From the NCBI GenBank assembly GCA_032358255.1, contig JAULBX010017636.1, forward strand, positions 24,016 through 88,015: a DNA stretch of 64,000 nt, written 5' to 3'. This document shows positions 1 through 12,574 of this stretch, piece after piece. Under the pieces are notes generated by a model. That model ran no database searches. It saw nothing but the letters and a program-made list of their open reading frames with translations, and had not been told where the DNA came from. Position numbers and translations under genes: made by a program. This DNA comes from Heterotrichella gracilis. Its lineage: Eukaryota > Sar > Xanthophyceae > Tribonematales > Xanthonemataceae. Each line of letters starts with the position of its first letter. Position 1 is the stretch's first letter.

Positions 1-3000
1 GCGTGCTGGCGCAGCAGCTCACGGTGCAGGTGGGTGGGAGGGCGTGATGTGGGGTAGTCCGTGTTGACGTGGGTTCATGTCCACAAGTGATTGGTTGCGG
101 GGGTCATTGGCGGGAGAGGGGAGTGGGGGGCCTCATGGAAGGGCCTTGCGCATGGCATGACAGCACCCATGTGACACTCATGTCGTCACCACCTCATGTG
201 ACAACATGCACCACCAGCCCCCTCAAAGCCATGCATGTGCATATGCTACGATCCCCCGCCGCACGCCCTGACCCCCCGCCTGCACATCCTGCAGGCCGCC
301 AGCGAGTGGTGTGTGGTGCACGAGGCGCTCAAGGTGGTGGTGCAGCTGGTGGCGGCATGGGGGCGGGCGGCTGGTCCCCACCTGGGTGCGCTGCTGCCTC
401 ACTGCTGGCAGCTGCTGTGGTCCACGTACCCGCTGTACTACGCGCTGCAGATCAAGGGTGAGGGGCGGGGCGAAGGGGTACACATGGCGCCCAGGGCCAG
501 TGTGAATTAAGCATGTACAAAAGCCGGGCAAGGCCACTGTGTTCTATGCGACTAGTGTGCATGTTCAGCAGCTCGTCGTTTCCCCCATCAGCTCATTTCT
601 GCCTTACCTCTGTTTCCATCATCCTGTACATAATCCTTTGGGTTCCATCATCCCTTGACATTTGGCTTTTGTACAGCCCATAATTCTTGTTGCAATGAAA
701 GTGTAATAATCTCCCACATGCCCTCCTCCCACACCCCCTCCCTCCCTTCCAGACGACGGCGATGGCGATGTCCCCTCCCCCGAGCCCGACGAGGAGGGCG
801 AGGTGCCTGACCTTGAGCCCCTGGTGGTGCAGCTGTTTGAGCTCATGCTGACGCTGGTGGGCAGTGGGCGGTTCAGCGGGGCGGTGAGGGGGCACATGGG
901 GGCGCTCATGTACCACACAATAGGGTAAGGAAGTATGTCAGACTGCTGCTGGTGGCCAACTGGTGACTCATCGGTGCTTTGCCATGCGTTTCATTCCGTT
1001 CACCTGGTGGTACATGCCAATGGTGTCTGCCATGACATGCTATTCTAGAATACCCCCCTAGCTTGCCACCCCCTCCTGCAGTTGCTTCCACCCAATACCG
1101 CAGCGCCATTGTTCTGCCAACAACAGGAGGCTGTTCATTTGGCCCTGCAGCCTTGCCCACTCCCCGCACCAACCTTTCCCCCCACAGGTACATGCAGATG
1201 ACATGTGAGCGCGCCTCCCGCTGGTCCCTCGACCCCTCCGCCTTCATCAGTGACCAGGACGAGGAGTTCAGCCCAGCTGCCAGTGGCGAGCTGCTGCTGT
1301 GTGAAGCGTGTGAGGCATGGGGGGGGGAGGCGCTGAGGGAGCTGGGGGAGGCGCTGGCAAAGAGGAGGGCGGAGGCGCAGGCGGCAAGGGTGGGTGGAAA
1401 AAGTAGTGAGAAGGGAGGTTCTTAGCTGTGAATTATGGTTGGGTGTGTTGAGATGCATCAGGGGTTGCTTCTTGCTGGTGTGCCTATGCTGGTGCGTCCT
1501 ACTGGGAGATACGGAAAGTGCAAAGTCTATATGTGTAACAGATATTTGACCAAATTTGTTTCATGCATTGGGTAATAATTGTTATCAATGCTATCAAGCC
1601 CTTCCCCTAGTTGGTGCGCTACACGCTAGCAAACAGTCGGTGGCACACGCACTTGTTGATCCATGTGTTTTCATGCTTGTCCATCCGCACCCTCCCCCTC
1701 TTGCAGTCCTCTGGCGACCCCCACTGGTGGCGCATGCGTGAGGCGTGCTTGCTGGCTGCGGGGTGTGTGTCGGATGCGGTGGAGGGGGCGGGGCGCGGGG
1801 GTGATGGCTTGGCTATTGGGCCCCTGCTGGGTGAGGTGCTGAGCGATGACCTGGCGGGTGGTGGCGGGGGCAACCCATTCCTGGTGGGGCGTGCACTGTG
1901 GCTGTGTGCGAGGTGGGTGGCGAGGGGGATGTGAACCTGCCTGGTGCATGCGGTGGGCCGTCGCTGGGTGCGGGTATGCGTGCTTAGCGTGTGATTGGCC
2001 CGCATGCATTGGCGTGGTCCAATGACAATGGCAGGTGGTGATGCACCGGGGCTGGCGCCGGTGGGTGTGCCTGTGTAGTCTTCCCAACAGGAGCCATCCA
2101 GGTTACAACCAATGAAACACATGTGGTGCACGCTCTCCATGCAGACCTGCACCACACAGCTCTGCAGCGCCATGCACCAACACACTTCTCACCCTAAAGC
2201 GCCCCCCTCACCCCCCATTTCATCCTGCGTCACCCCGCTCCCTTCCCAGGTACGCGTCCCGCGTCCCCCCTGCCCAGCTGCAACCCTTCCTGGGTGCGGC
2301 TGTGTCTGGCCTGTCCGGCCCCCACCCCCCGCCCCTGCAGATAGGCGCCTGCCGCGCACTGGTGCAGCTCATGCCGCGCTGCCCACCTGCAGTCATGCAG
2401 CCGCACTGGGGACAGATTTATGAAGGTCAGGGTTCAAAGCAGGGTGTGGTGATTGTCCTCTTGCTTGCTGAGACCCTACGTGACAGTGTCCACGCCCTTG
2501 GTGCCGCCCTGTGCCCTTTTCACACTGTCTTGACTCTTTCACACTCCACACCTACCCCTTCCCCATGCACCTCCCCTCTCCATATGAATCAGCTGCTCCC
2601 CTCCCCCTCCCCGCAGCCCTGCTATCCCTGCTCCACTCCGCCAGTGACGATATGCTGCACCTGGTGCTGGCCACACTGGCAAGGGTGGTGGCCGCCGCAC
2701 CCGAACCTGCGCTGGCCGCTGCACCCACCCTCACCCCCCTGGTGGCCCACCTGTGGAGCAGCCATGTCGCTGATCCGCTTGTGTCTGAGGATGCACTGGG
2801 GGTGCTGGGGGCGCTGGCAGCCATGCCGCAAGCGGTGGAGGTGGTGGTGGTGCGTGGGTGGTGGTGGGAGGCAGGGGGGAAGGGTGGGTGGGTAGGGTGG
2901 GTAGTGAGCGACATGCACCCGCTAACACTGCCAGAGGACCAGCCAGCCAATGGATAAGTGGCGTCAGATAATTATTTCCAAACTCTATACAACCAATACT

Positions 3001-5938
3001 GTTTGCAATTTGCTGTCGTAAAGCCATTACACAGTTTGATAAATCCATCACTTCTCCAACCCATCCAGCTCGATTTTGTTTGCCATCCCCACGATGTCTC
3101 CCAACCCTATGCTTGCCACCCCCTCCCCCGCAGTCCCTCCTGCTGCCCACCCTGGAGTCCGTCATCTCCCGCCACGCCCACCAGGGCACCTACACCAGCG
3201 AGGCGCACATCGACATGGCGGTCACCCTGCTCAGGAGATGCACACCACAGGTGGCAAGGGCGGTGCATGGGGCGCTGTCCAGGCATGTGGCGGGGGCGGG
3301 GATGGTGGCGGATGACGCGGGGCTGCTGCAGAGCGTTGCGACCTACTTCAGGTGGGAGGATGGCGTGGATGGGCTTGCCTAGCATGTATGGGTTCATTGC
3401 CGGCTGAACCTGTGGTATGATGTCAGCATATTAGTATATTCCTGGTTCAACACAATGCCTCCCCCACCCCCACCCGCACATGCACATGCACATGTTACCT
3501 CCCCTACCCCCAGGTATCTGGTGCAGCAAGGGGGCGCTGACGTGCTCTCAAGTGACGCGGACGGGGGCGCAGGGGCACTTTCGGACATGCTGGCGCTGCT
3601 GGCGCGGCTGCTTGACCCGCGAGCTGTGGACCCCTCAGGGGCCGCAGGGGTGGGGCACATGGCGCTGGCCATGTTCAGGGCAATGCCGCAGCAGGTGGGT
3701 GTATAGAGGGGGAGTATGGGTGGGGTGGTGACCTCACTGTTCCTGTGTCTTTCAGGCGCATGCATGTTGTCCATCTGGTGCTGCTTTGAAAGCACCACGA
3801 GGGAGTTATCCTATTATAGTATTGTCCCGCTGCACGATGCACCATGCACTGGTGATGCCATCCATGCCATGCCGCCTGTGTACACATGCCTGCACCACCT
3901 GCCACAAACCCTCATCCCTCTGATGTTGCCTCACCCCTCACCCCTTCACCTGCAGCTGTCCCCCCACCTGCCCACATTGCTCCCCCTGGCTGTGGCGCGG
4001 CTGTGTGGGGGTGGCAGCGTGGACATGCACCATCCGCTGGTGCTGTGCCTGGCGCTGGTGGCTGGTGCCCACCCTGGGGAGGTGGTGGAGCTGCTGGGGG
4101 GGGTGGGGCCACCAAAGGGGGGTCAAGGTAAATGGGCGCGGTGGGGGCTGTGGGGGATGGGACTGTGGCTGGCGCATGCATTGCATTGTATTGCTGGCAG
4201 TCCAGGGTTGCCGCCACAACACAATGGGCGATACTTTGATTAAATTGTTTGCATAAAAGTCATACCATTCTTGCAATGTAAATGGGGGCACTAGCGTCAA
4301 ATTAGCATTACAATGCTGAAGAGGGAATGACTTTATAGTTTTGTTTAAACTTCTCACCCTTGAAAGCAAAAACCACGCTCCCTCCCCCCCAGGCCCCAGC
4401 TGCCTGTCCTCCCTCATGGCAGCATGGTGTGGCTGCGCACCCGACCTGCGACAACCATACCCTGCTAGGGTGTCGGCAAGGGGGCTGGCGGCGCTGCTCA
4501 CAACACGCCACCCAGCACTGGCGGCAATACAGGTGGGTGGTGAAAAGCAGGTTGGTGGATGGGCATGCATGCCATTTGGTGATTTCGATGCTTGCGCATG
4601 GCTTTGCATGGAAGGCAAGGCGCCAGTTTGGGGAATGGGTGGTAGGAGGGGGGTTACGAGCCCAGCAAGTGATGCAACAGCAACTGATAATAACAGAAAT
4701 CTGATGCAAACAGAAACTGATGGTAATAGCAACTAATGGTAGCAGCAACCAGACCAAGAGCAGGCGCATGTCCTCCCCTCCACCTGCACCACATAACCCC
4801 CGCTCAACACACATGCATCCCCTGCCCACCCCCCACAGGTCCGCCACCGCCGCCTTGATCTAGATGGCGGGGTGCGCACACGCTCACGCGCCGCTGCTGC
4901 TGGTCCTGAGCAGTGGTCGCACATGGCGCTGCCTGCAAGGATGGTGGAGCTGCTGGTGGAGGCGGCGGCGGCAGGTGTGGGGGTTGGGGGAAGGGGGTGC
5001 ATTGGGGAAGGGGAAGGGGATACGGACGAGGATATGGGAATGGCCTGTTCTGGCACCGCATTGCATGGGTCCACCCAGCCCACGCCCTTGCTCAGTAGTA
5101 GCCCTTCATAGGGGCGCGTGTACAAACGTGATTCTGTTGGGTATGTAAGACACCTGTGGTTTGGCGTGTGGTTGGCATGCATTATCTGTTCCCCCCAGGT
5201 GAGGACGATGATGACGAGGCAGGGGAGTACGACGAGTGGGAGGAGGAGGATAGCGAGGAGGAATGCGAGGGGGGGGACCAGCGACCGGTGGCGGAGCGGG
5301 CGGCTGAGGCGGCCATGCGCGCGGCGGATGAGAGCCTGGCAGGTAGGGGGGTAAGAATGGGGAGGGGTCGCTCAGTGGTGCTCATTGGTATAGCATGGGC
5401 CTGAGGAGGGAGGGAGTTTGCGTGATTGCTGCGTGGTGCAACTGGATGTGGGGATGCGGGGACCCTTCTGCTTGTCGTTGGTGTATGGGTGGTTGCTGTA
5501 AGGTGGGCTTGGGCAGGAGAGATGTACCCGTGTGCGTCCCTGCTTGCGAGCGATGCTGAGAGCGGAGCAAGGCACACTTGTGTCAAGAAGTGGGATGGGG
5601 CGGGTGGTGGGTGAGGGTTGCGGCAGTCCTCAAGTGCGCTCTTCATGCCCCCCTCCATCCCCTTCAAGCCTGCGCCCCCTGTTGCAGGCCTGGCACACAC
5701 ATGGGGGGACAGTGCAAGGGGGAACGACAGCGGGTACGGTGGTGATGGGGAGGATGGCGGCAACCCCTATGCCGCAATGGCATCAGACCCCCTGGCTCAG
5801 ATCAGCCTGTCCTCACTGGCAGCAGCAACACTGCAGCGCCTGGCGGCTGACGACCCTGGGTTCCTTGATGCCTGCTGCACCCCCCTGGATGGACGCCTGC
5901 GCCACATCGTCACCACACTGCTCAAGCACCCGCCCTGA
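1..5938 (+). CDS. IPO9: Importin-9 (KA120-like karyopherin beta), 3' part
   Basis: This is a nuclear transport receptor of the importin-beta superfamily; importin-9 imports histones, ribosomal proteins and actin in a RanGTP-controlled way. Fourteen exons join in frame: 1-29, 295-457, 753-924, 1188-1389, 1707-1912, 2250-2425, 2617-2840, 3134-3351, 3514-3694, 3956-4127, 4393-4532, 4839-4974, 5199-5342 and 5688-5938. Family landmarks appear in the right order: an acidic insert after the first HEAT repeats, YMQMTCE, DPHWWRMREACLLA, the motif GVRTRSRAAAAGPEQW, then the family's acidic loop (EDDDDEAGEYDEWEEE), and a C-terminal SDPLAQISL segment. The 5' half lies outside the window. The end of exon 7 is less certain, because several in-frame GTG donors follow each other there. 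Plant KA120 is the closest named relative from knowledge of the family. Codon use is GC-rich like its neighbours. Confidence 0.93.
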
Positions 5939-6817
5939 CGCCCATCACCCCATGATTGTGGCATCCTCGCTACCTCAGCGCAACCACACAGGGACATCGG
6001 CTGGTGATGGCCATAAGGGATCTTGGGGGGGATGAGGGCGTTGCGGGGGCATTATGACTGTGTGCATGTGGCACCTGCACTACCGCTGAGCAGGGCCATA
6101 TGGCCGAGTACTACTTGGCAATGCCATGCCATGGCCCATGGCCTATGCATAGACTTTTTTAACCATACGGGAGCTGTATACGATTTCTACATGTAGGATA
6201 CGGTAGTATGAGAAACTCTCTGAATCGGAATTCAGTAGTAGAGACTAGTAGAGACTTTTTCAACATTGCTGGTTGTGGTGTGCCACCATGTGTCACACAG
6301 TGGGGGCGTTTCATTTCAGAATGAACATTTCTTCAAGGCTTTCTTTCTTAGAGACCGACACATCATGTTATGCAATATGCGGCATATACATGCCAGTGCC
6401 TGCACCGTTCAACCATGCTGCAGCCTTGCAGGCTCTGCCTGGCAGTAAATCACGCAGTCAACAGATGCTGTAACATATCTCTAGTGCTGCGGGTTGGGTG
6501 AGTCGAGATCTCGTCCAGCCCAGCCATTAACAGAGCTTACCGATCTAGAGGCTATGGTACACTGTGGAACCCCACAAGATGTTTCACCTTAGTTGTGAAA
6601 ATAGTATTGCTAGCCATGCTCTACATCTTTACGTATGGCCATGATGGCCGTGTACCACTGGTATGCCCAGTGACTAGGTCGCCTTGGCACAATGAATTGA
6701 GAAGAAAACACATAGTTTGCACGCATGAGGACCTACAGCTACACAAAACTGGCTATTTCGCTTGGAAAAAACAAACATTGGGTAGCCACTGGAAATAAAT
6801 GGCATAGAACGCACTGC
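5939..6817. other. Intergenic region between convergent genes
   Basis: This holds the 3' flanks of importin-9 (left) and the Ran-binding protein gene (right). I see no coding pattern. A TGTAA pentamer, the usual chlorophyte poly(A) signal, lies near 6469 and could serve importin-9; that distance (about 530 bases) would mean a long 3' UTR. Confidence 0.5.
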
Positions 6818-9800
6818 CTATTTACCTCCCCTCCCGCCACCCCCCTGCAGCGGTGTCCCAAATCCCAGCTGGCGACCAAACTGCGCAGCCAGGCCGCTGC
6901 TGTCCGGGGCGCTGCCAAGTGGCGCCCCCTGACGTGCGCTGGGCATGGGGTTGGCGCCGCCGGGTGGTGGGGGCGAGGGGCCGCGGCATGTGAAGGCCAG
7001 CTGTATGCGCTCATCCTGGTGCAAGGGGAGGAGGATGGTGATCATGTTTAGGGCACACGGTCATGGCCTGCCAAGGCGTGTCATTGGTAGCTTCTCTGGC
7101 ACCAGCGCGCCTGGCCAGGGCTCACATGTTGTGCTATGTCAGAGTCCATCAGCATAGAAAGTTATCAACCTTTTGAATGTCCGTTTTCATTTTTATTGCT
7201 TTCAATTTACTGTGTTGTTCGTCTACTATATTATTACATTAATTTCATTTGCATTCATTATGTTTAATACTACATGTGTGGCATTTATTACATATTGATC
7301 GTAAAGCAGATTCGCTGTAGGGCGCAAAGCACCCATACATGCTCCCCGGCATGGTGGCACATTTCTCAATTCAAACCACAGCTCTCCCGGTCCTCCCACC
7401 ATTCTCCGCCCCCTTCCCCTCCCCTCACAGTGATCTTGTCGTGCTCACGCTCCTCGCTCTCCTCCAGCATGGCCAGCCTCACCACATACTCCAGCTCACT
7501 CAGACACGACCAGGCAGCAGCAGCAGCGTCAGCAAATGAGGAGTCTGCGTCAGGGGGGGACACCTGGAGGGCAAACCTGAACAGGGGATGACAGTTTAGC
7601 AGCATGAGTGCTGGAATGTCACAAGCATATGCATTAGCGAGGGCATGCAGGGTTGGGTGTGAGTCATGGCCATGCAAATTGAGTGCAGCTCTGATTACCA
7701 AAGGTGTTGGTGTGACCACATGATTGGAGCGGGTGGGGTGTGAAGGCACAGCATGCACAGCATCAAGCGGGGCATCAACATGCACGCGCATCGGTTGCAT
7801 GTCCCCACCTTGTGGTGGCAGGGCCACGGCTTGGGGTTGCAGCTGGCAGGGGTGTGCCTGTGGAGGGGAGGGGACACATGTGTCATGGTCAGCACATGCA
7901 TTGCGCTAGGGGATGAAGCAATGTTGAACCAGCAGGATGGTGGGGGCACAAGCATCCCCATAGGCATGGCCCCGTTGAAGGCGCCAAGGGGGATGGCACT
8001 GTCAACAGATGACACAGGCCAGTAGCAGGTAGATGCAAGGGTAGGTGCAGCAAAACAAGCTCATTGCCAAGATGCCTACATCCCCTGTTATTCACCCCCA
8101 CCTGTCCTTGATGTGTTACGACCCCCTGTGCCAGGCGCAGGAGTACCCCCGCCACTGCCTGCTCGCGCAGAGGGGGTGGCCACACCCTCCGGCAACCCCC
8201 CACTGCCCGCCCTCCCTGTCCCCGCCACATGCACCACCAGCGCCGGACTGAACTCGTTGAGGTCTGGGTGCATTGCGTGTGTGGTGCTCCACGTGACGTC
8301 AGCCATGTGCGCAAGGGGGATAGCAACAGAGGACAGGGGATCGGGGTCAGGGTCGGAGCTGTCCCCTGCTGACTCGTCGTCGGAATCATCAGCCACCTTT
8401 GTGTTGGGGGGAGAGGTAGGCACAGGGTCAGCTATGAGCTTGGAACATCCAGGGTACTACAAACATCAACTGATACACCGACTAATCTGCTTTTTCCATA
8501 TGTAACGTGCATGGTGCATGCCTGTTGCACATGTGTCAATACATGGAGGAAAAACTTCACTATTAACTGTTGCGCATGTTGCGCCCTACACTCTGTGTGC
8601 CCGTCATGACGTACTAGCATATATAGCCGTAGTGTCCAGGCATGGGTGCAGCGGATCCCCAGCCATGCACCACACCACACCACATGGCCCTCAAGCTGTG
8701 GCAAGGGTGCAGCATACCCCCATCCACCCTCACCACGCACCTCCTGCACCACCAGGGTGTATGTGCCCCACCCCCCCGCCGCCCCCTCCCGCACCACCTC
8801 TGCTTTGCAGCAGCGGTACAGCGCCTGCCACACACCCCTGCCCCCCTCGCCCCCCGCCAGGCGCGTCTCCCTGTGCCACTGGGCCTGGGGGCCAAGGGGA
8901 ATGGGAGGACATGTGGGCAGGGGACATTTGACTGGAATTTTAGGGGGTGCATGCGAGCTATATATCGCACTGCCTGCAATATAATGCAACATGAGACCCA
9001 AGTGTAGAGCCCTTGGGGTTTGGCCCATCCTTCATGGCAGGTGGATGGGGTTAGGGACGCACACGGGTCCAAGATTCACACAGCAGGGAAGAATGTAGCC
9101 TGAATTTAAAAAAGATAGCACATCCACGTGGACATGCAATCCCACCTTTGGCAGCTGAATGACCACCCCCCTTCCTCCCTCCGCAGCTGCGGCCTGCTTG
9201 ATGTGCGCCGATGCAGACATGAGGCGGGAAGGGGACAGCGGGGACGAGCCTGCAGGGGTGGGCAGGGTTGCGATTGGCAGGGAATGGACATGGCATGACA
9301 GCCATGGGCACAGCACAGCACAGCATAGTTAGTGTGGTGCCCTTACATATGCTACGAGTTGCCCAACAGAGTCTTAGGCCCATGGTGATACCAGGCCAAA
9401 CCTGTGGCAATCAAACCTGGCGTAAAACCTCTGATAAGAGCATGCAATGCCACCCACATCCTCAGCGCTCCCTCCCTCCCTGCACTGCCCAGATACATGG
9501 TGACAGGCTAGAGCTGCAGATTTGCCCTTGCCCTATTTCAGCACTTGCCCAGGCCGTGCCTCTCACCAGACAGGCACCAACCAACGATGCAAGCCTTCCC
9601 ACCTAAATGTGCCCACCAGCCCTGCACAAATTCATGCACCCAATTGCACGCCCCGCCCCCCCTCACCCGTCTGCGCCAACGCCACCGCGCTTATTGCCAG
9701 CGCCAGGTACGGCAGCAGTGCGTCTAGCTCCCGGGACAATGCTGTCAGACGGGACAGGGCGGAGGTGCGGGACAGGCGGGGGGCAGACTCACCGCGAGCC

Positions 9801-10895
9801 TGAACAGGGGTGGGGTGGGGTCAAGTGAGCTCATGTGGCGGCGGTGTGGTTGGTGGGGTTTGCCAGAGGCTAATTGTTGTACAGCCTCTCTTGCAATCGG
9901 CAATCAAGGTGCAAGAGTATTTTGTTATCCTTTTGGCGGCAAATAATGCGCATTTCAGGTGCTAGTGGCCCAAGCTTATGGAGCTTGGTGCTCTTGGATT
10001 CTACCTACCCCCACATATTTGAGGCCAAAGAAACCCTAAACCCCCACCCCTACCTCCTGTATTCCCTGCTGCTGCAGCCCCTCCTCCAGCGCCTCAATGT
10101 CCCCAAGCACACGCACAGCAGCGGACAGGGCACCCTGCAGGGCCTGCAGGGGGTGGGGGGTGGGAAGTGAGTGAGGGGCAACACACAGGGCTAGATGTGG
10201 TGCCACCTGATCTCCACTACCCTAATATGGCATATGGCTGTACGTGGTAGGGGTAGGCGCTCCAGACAGCCCCCAGGTGTTTACGAATCCACCCACCAGA
10301 TCAGATGGGTTTCTCATTGCACCCCATTTAATCCATCCCATCTAATGCAAGCGCTGCTCCTGGGAGACTCACCCAGCCACCCTCTTCCCACCACCCACAT
10401 CACAGCACACAGGTTGTGTGCATGCTGCCCGTACCGTGTTCCCCACCATGACGTGCTGCATGCACAGGTCCACAGGCAGCGACAGCATGGCCACACGCAG
10501 CTCAACGGCCTCACGCGCACGGGAAACCTGGGGACAGGAAGAGGGGTGGGAGGGGTGGCAACCCATGCAGGGAGAGACGAGAGAAAGGGAGCAGAGGCAA
10601 CAGTGCTGGCGTGCACTGGCGTGGCATGAGCGGGGGATGCCAAGCCATGGATGTGTTGCCCCTGTAAGGACAGCCACACGCTCAAGGTAGCCACACGCTC
10701 AAGGTAGCCACACGCTCAAGGTAGCCAGCGACCCCACGCATGAAGGCAGGCACACTCCAGTTGAGCAGGCTAAGCTGATGTAAGCAGTTTCCCCCCACTA
10801 CCTACCTCCTCGTCCCCACTGAACTGTGCGTTGAGCGTCTCGCCTATGCCCCGTATAGACTTGGAGGCAACCGCCTCAAACGCCTTCTTGGCAAC
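6818..10895 (-). CDS. RanGTP-binding protein, Yrb30-like (Ran-binding domain PF05508 type)
   Basis: It probably binds RanGTP and modulates its GTPase cycle, as yeast Yrb30 does. Exons read on the minus strand with continuous phase: 10806-10895, 10435-10527, 10054-10143, 9667-9799, 9146-9249, 8741-8884, 8102-8396, an unresolved part between 7577 and 8101, then 7429-7576 and 6818-7015 (TAG at 6818-6820). The order of elements fits my recollection of the family: an N-terminal helix (AKKAFEAVASKSIRGIGETL), a helical block around SLPVDLCMQHVMVGNT, LLPYLALAISAVAL, the signature SPSRLMSASAHIK, a beta strand WGTYTLVVQE, IPLAHMADVTWSTT, and a C-terminal LSELEYVVRLAMLEE followed by DERIQL. The C-terminal tail is Gly/Pro-rich. 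The start exon was not found; it should lie above 10896. Three tandem 17-bp repeats sit in the intron at 10673-10723. The assignment rests on recognised motifs, without an alignment. Confidence 0.62.
10673..10723. repeat. Three tandem copies of a 17-bp unit
   Basis: The unit GCCACACGCTCAAGGTA occurs three times head to tail (10673-10689, 10690-10706, 10707-10723) with no visible mismatches. It lies inside an intron of the Ran-binding protein gene, with no spacers. Confidence 0.9.
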
Positions 10896-12574
10896 CTGGA
10901 AGGGGCAGGAGTAGGGAATGGGTAGACTTTAGATGTGGACAGGGCACAGGAGAGGAACCAGGCGTATGCATGGACAGGCAAGGCAGATGGGTAGGGTTTG
11001 GTTTAGGGTTTTGAATTAAAAACCCTATCGTGTGTCAACTGGAAGCAGTGGGCTGGTAGCTCCATCCAGCTCGATACGCACCACCGTGGCCGCTGTGTAG
11101 AACAGTGGGTTGCCGCCCACCCCTGCAAGCGCAAGCATAGCCATGGCTGCACACCAGGCAGGGACAGCGGCGACCAGGCGGGAAAGGTGGGGGCTGGCCC
11201 TTGCAACCCGGCAAGCGCTGTCTTGACAAAACTAGGTATTATTTGCTCGCAGCACCTGGAGACAAAGGAGACGACTCGTTCACGACACTCCGCGTTGGAA
11301 CGCATGTGGGTTCATATGCATGCATGTGCCAGGTCAGACATACTTTCCGCCGAGCGGAGCCGAGCCCACCAGGCGTGGATGGTTTCAAAACCCCTTAAGT
11401 GTACCAACAACAGTGTATCTTCGTACCTTGGGTGTGGAGACTCAGTTGGGTGTTGGCAGTGGTGGCGTCGTGGTGTGTGTAGGTGTCAACCGTGCGAAAG
11501 TTCTGCGGCAGGACATTCGTGCTATTGCAGTGTGTCCAAGCTATCACACCATGGCTGGAAGCCTGCCATCAAGGGCAACACAATAACAGGTCGTAGTGTG
11601 GAGGTCTCCGTTTTGAAAGCAGGAAAATACCACCGTGTGAACACACTGAATTACCCTACGCATGCCGCTAAACCCTAGACTTTGGGTGAAAGGCAACGGC
11701 GAACCTTGAGACATAGTTGAGTGGAAGATTTCAAGTTGACCCCCTGCCCACAACCATATGGCCTGGTGTGACCCATGGGTATACGAGGCTGCAGGACATA
11801 GTCATGTTTCGTGAACCAGAGTGTATGCGCGCATGCCAAAGTGCTCGTGCATTTCCATTGTGAACTAGTTGCTGGCTATAATCTCTAGATCTTACTTTTG
11901 TCAAGTTGATAAAAAGGCACTGATGAGAGGTAAATTTACCTTGCTAACACATGTGGGCCTGCAGGGTCTGACTACCAGGATGATGCCTTGCAACGCCAGG
12001 CCACAAGGTATGTGCATGGCATGCCACTCGCTAGCGGCACATGACTTGTGACCTTGGTACACCATGGAGCAAAATAATCCAATACATTAGACACCATATA
12101 CCTTGCGACCTTCTGGAAACAGGAAATGAAGCAAGAAAGGAGAAAACAAGTTGGGAATGCTGAACACGGGGTAGTCCAGCCCGTCACCCGCAGGCATGGG
12201 TGGTCGCCAGGAACTTGTCATTGGCATGAGCCAACGCCAGCAGGCATGGGTTGCATAAAGGTAGGGCAGTTTGTCTGAATATGAATAGGGCATGGGGCAG
12301 CTGACGTGCTGCCACGGAATAAATATCCAATAATTATCCACCTTGACACCTGAAAGCAGACGCCTGTACAAAGTGGCAAACTGACGGATGTTGACTTCTA
12401 ACCTAGGCCCAGCCGATCTGAGCAATATGGCCTGGATGGCGATTGGCACTTGCCCCTCCGGAATTGTAACACAAGAAAAGGCAGCTGTAGTGTGCTAAGA
12501 TTTTCTCCCCTCCGACCATCATACATGTGTGCTGGCACCAGCAGCGCTGGACCCGCCGATGAATCCCAGCCCGG
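10896..12574. other. Intergenic / unresolved 5' region
   Basis: It should contain the first exon and promoter of the Ran-binding protein gene and the 3' flank of the membrane protein gene, both on the minus strand. A minus-strand reading frame at 11003-11305 opens with an ATG but gives no phase-compatible join to exon 2, so I did not use it. Telomere-like CCCTAAA motifs occur near 10995 and 11672. Nothing else is recognisable. Confidence 0.45.

Noticed and set aside
3938-4732. 264-codon minus-strand open frame
   Set aside because: Antisense to importin-9 exons 10 and 11, no conserved motif.
7274-7591. 105-codon plus-strand Ser-rich frame
   Set aside because: It is the complement of the Ran-binding protein exon 7429-7576.
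10673-10723. Tandem 17-bp repeats as a possible CRISPR array
   Set aside because: The copies abut with no spacers and lie in a eukaryotic intron.
11003-11305. Minus-strand frame considered as first exon of the Ran-binding protein
   Set aside because: Its donors leave the wrong phase for exon 2 and the translation lacks the expected N-terminal helix.
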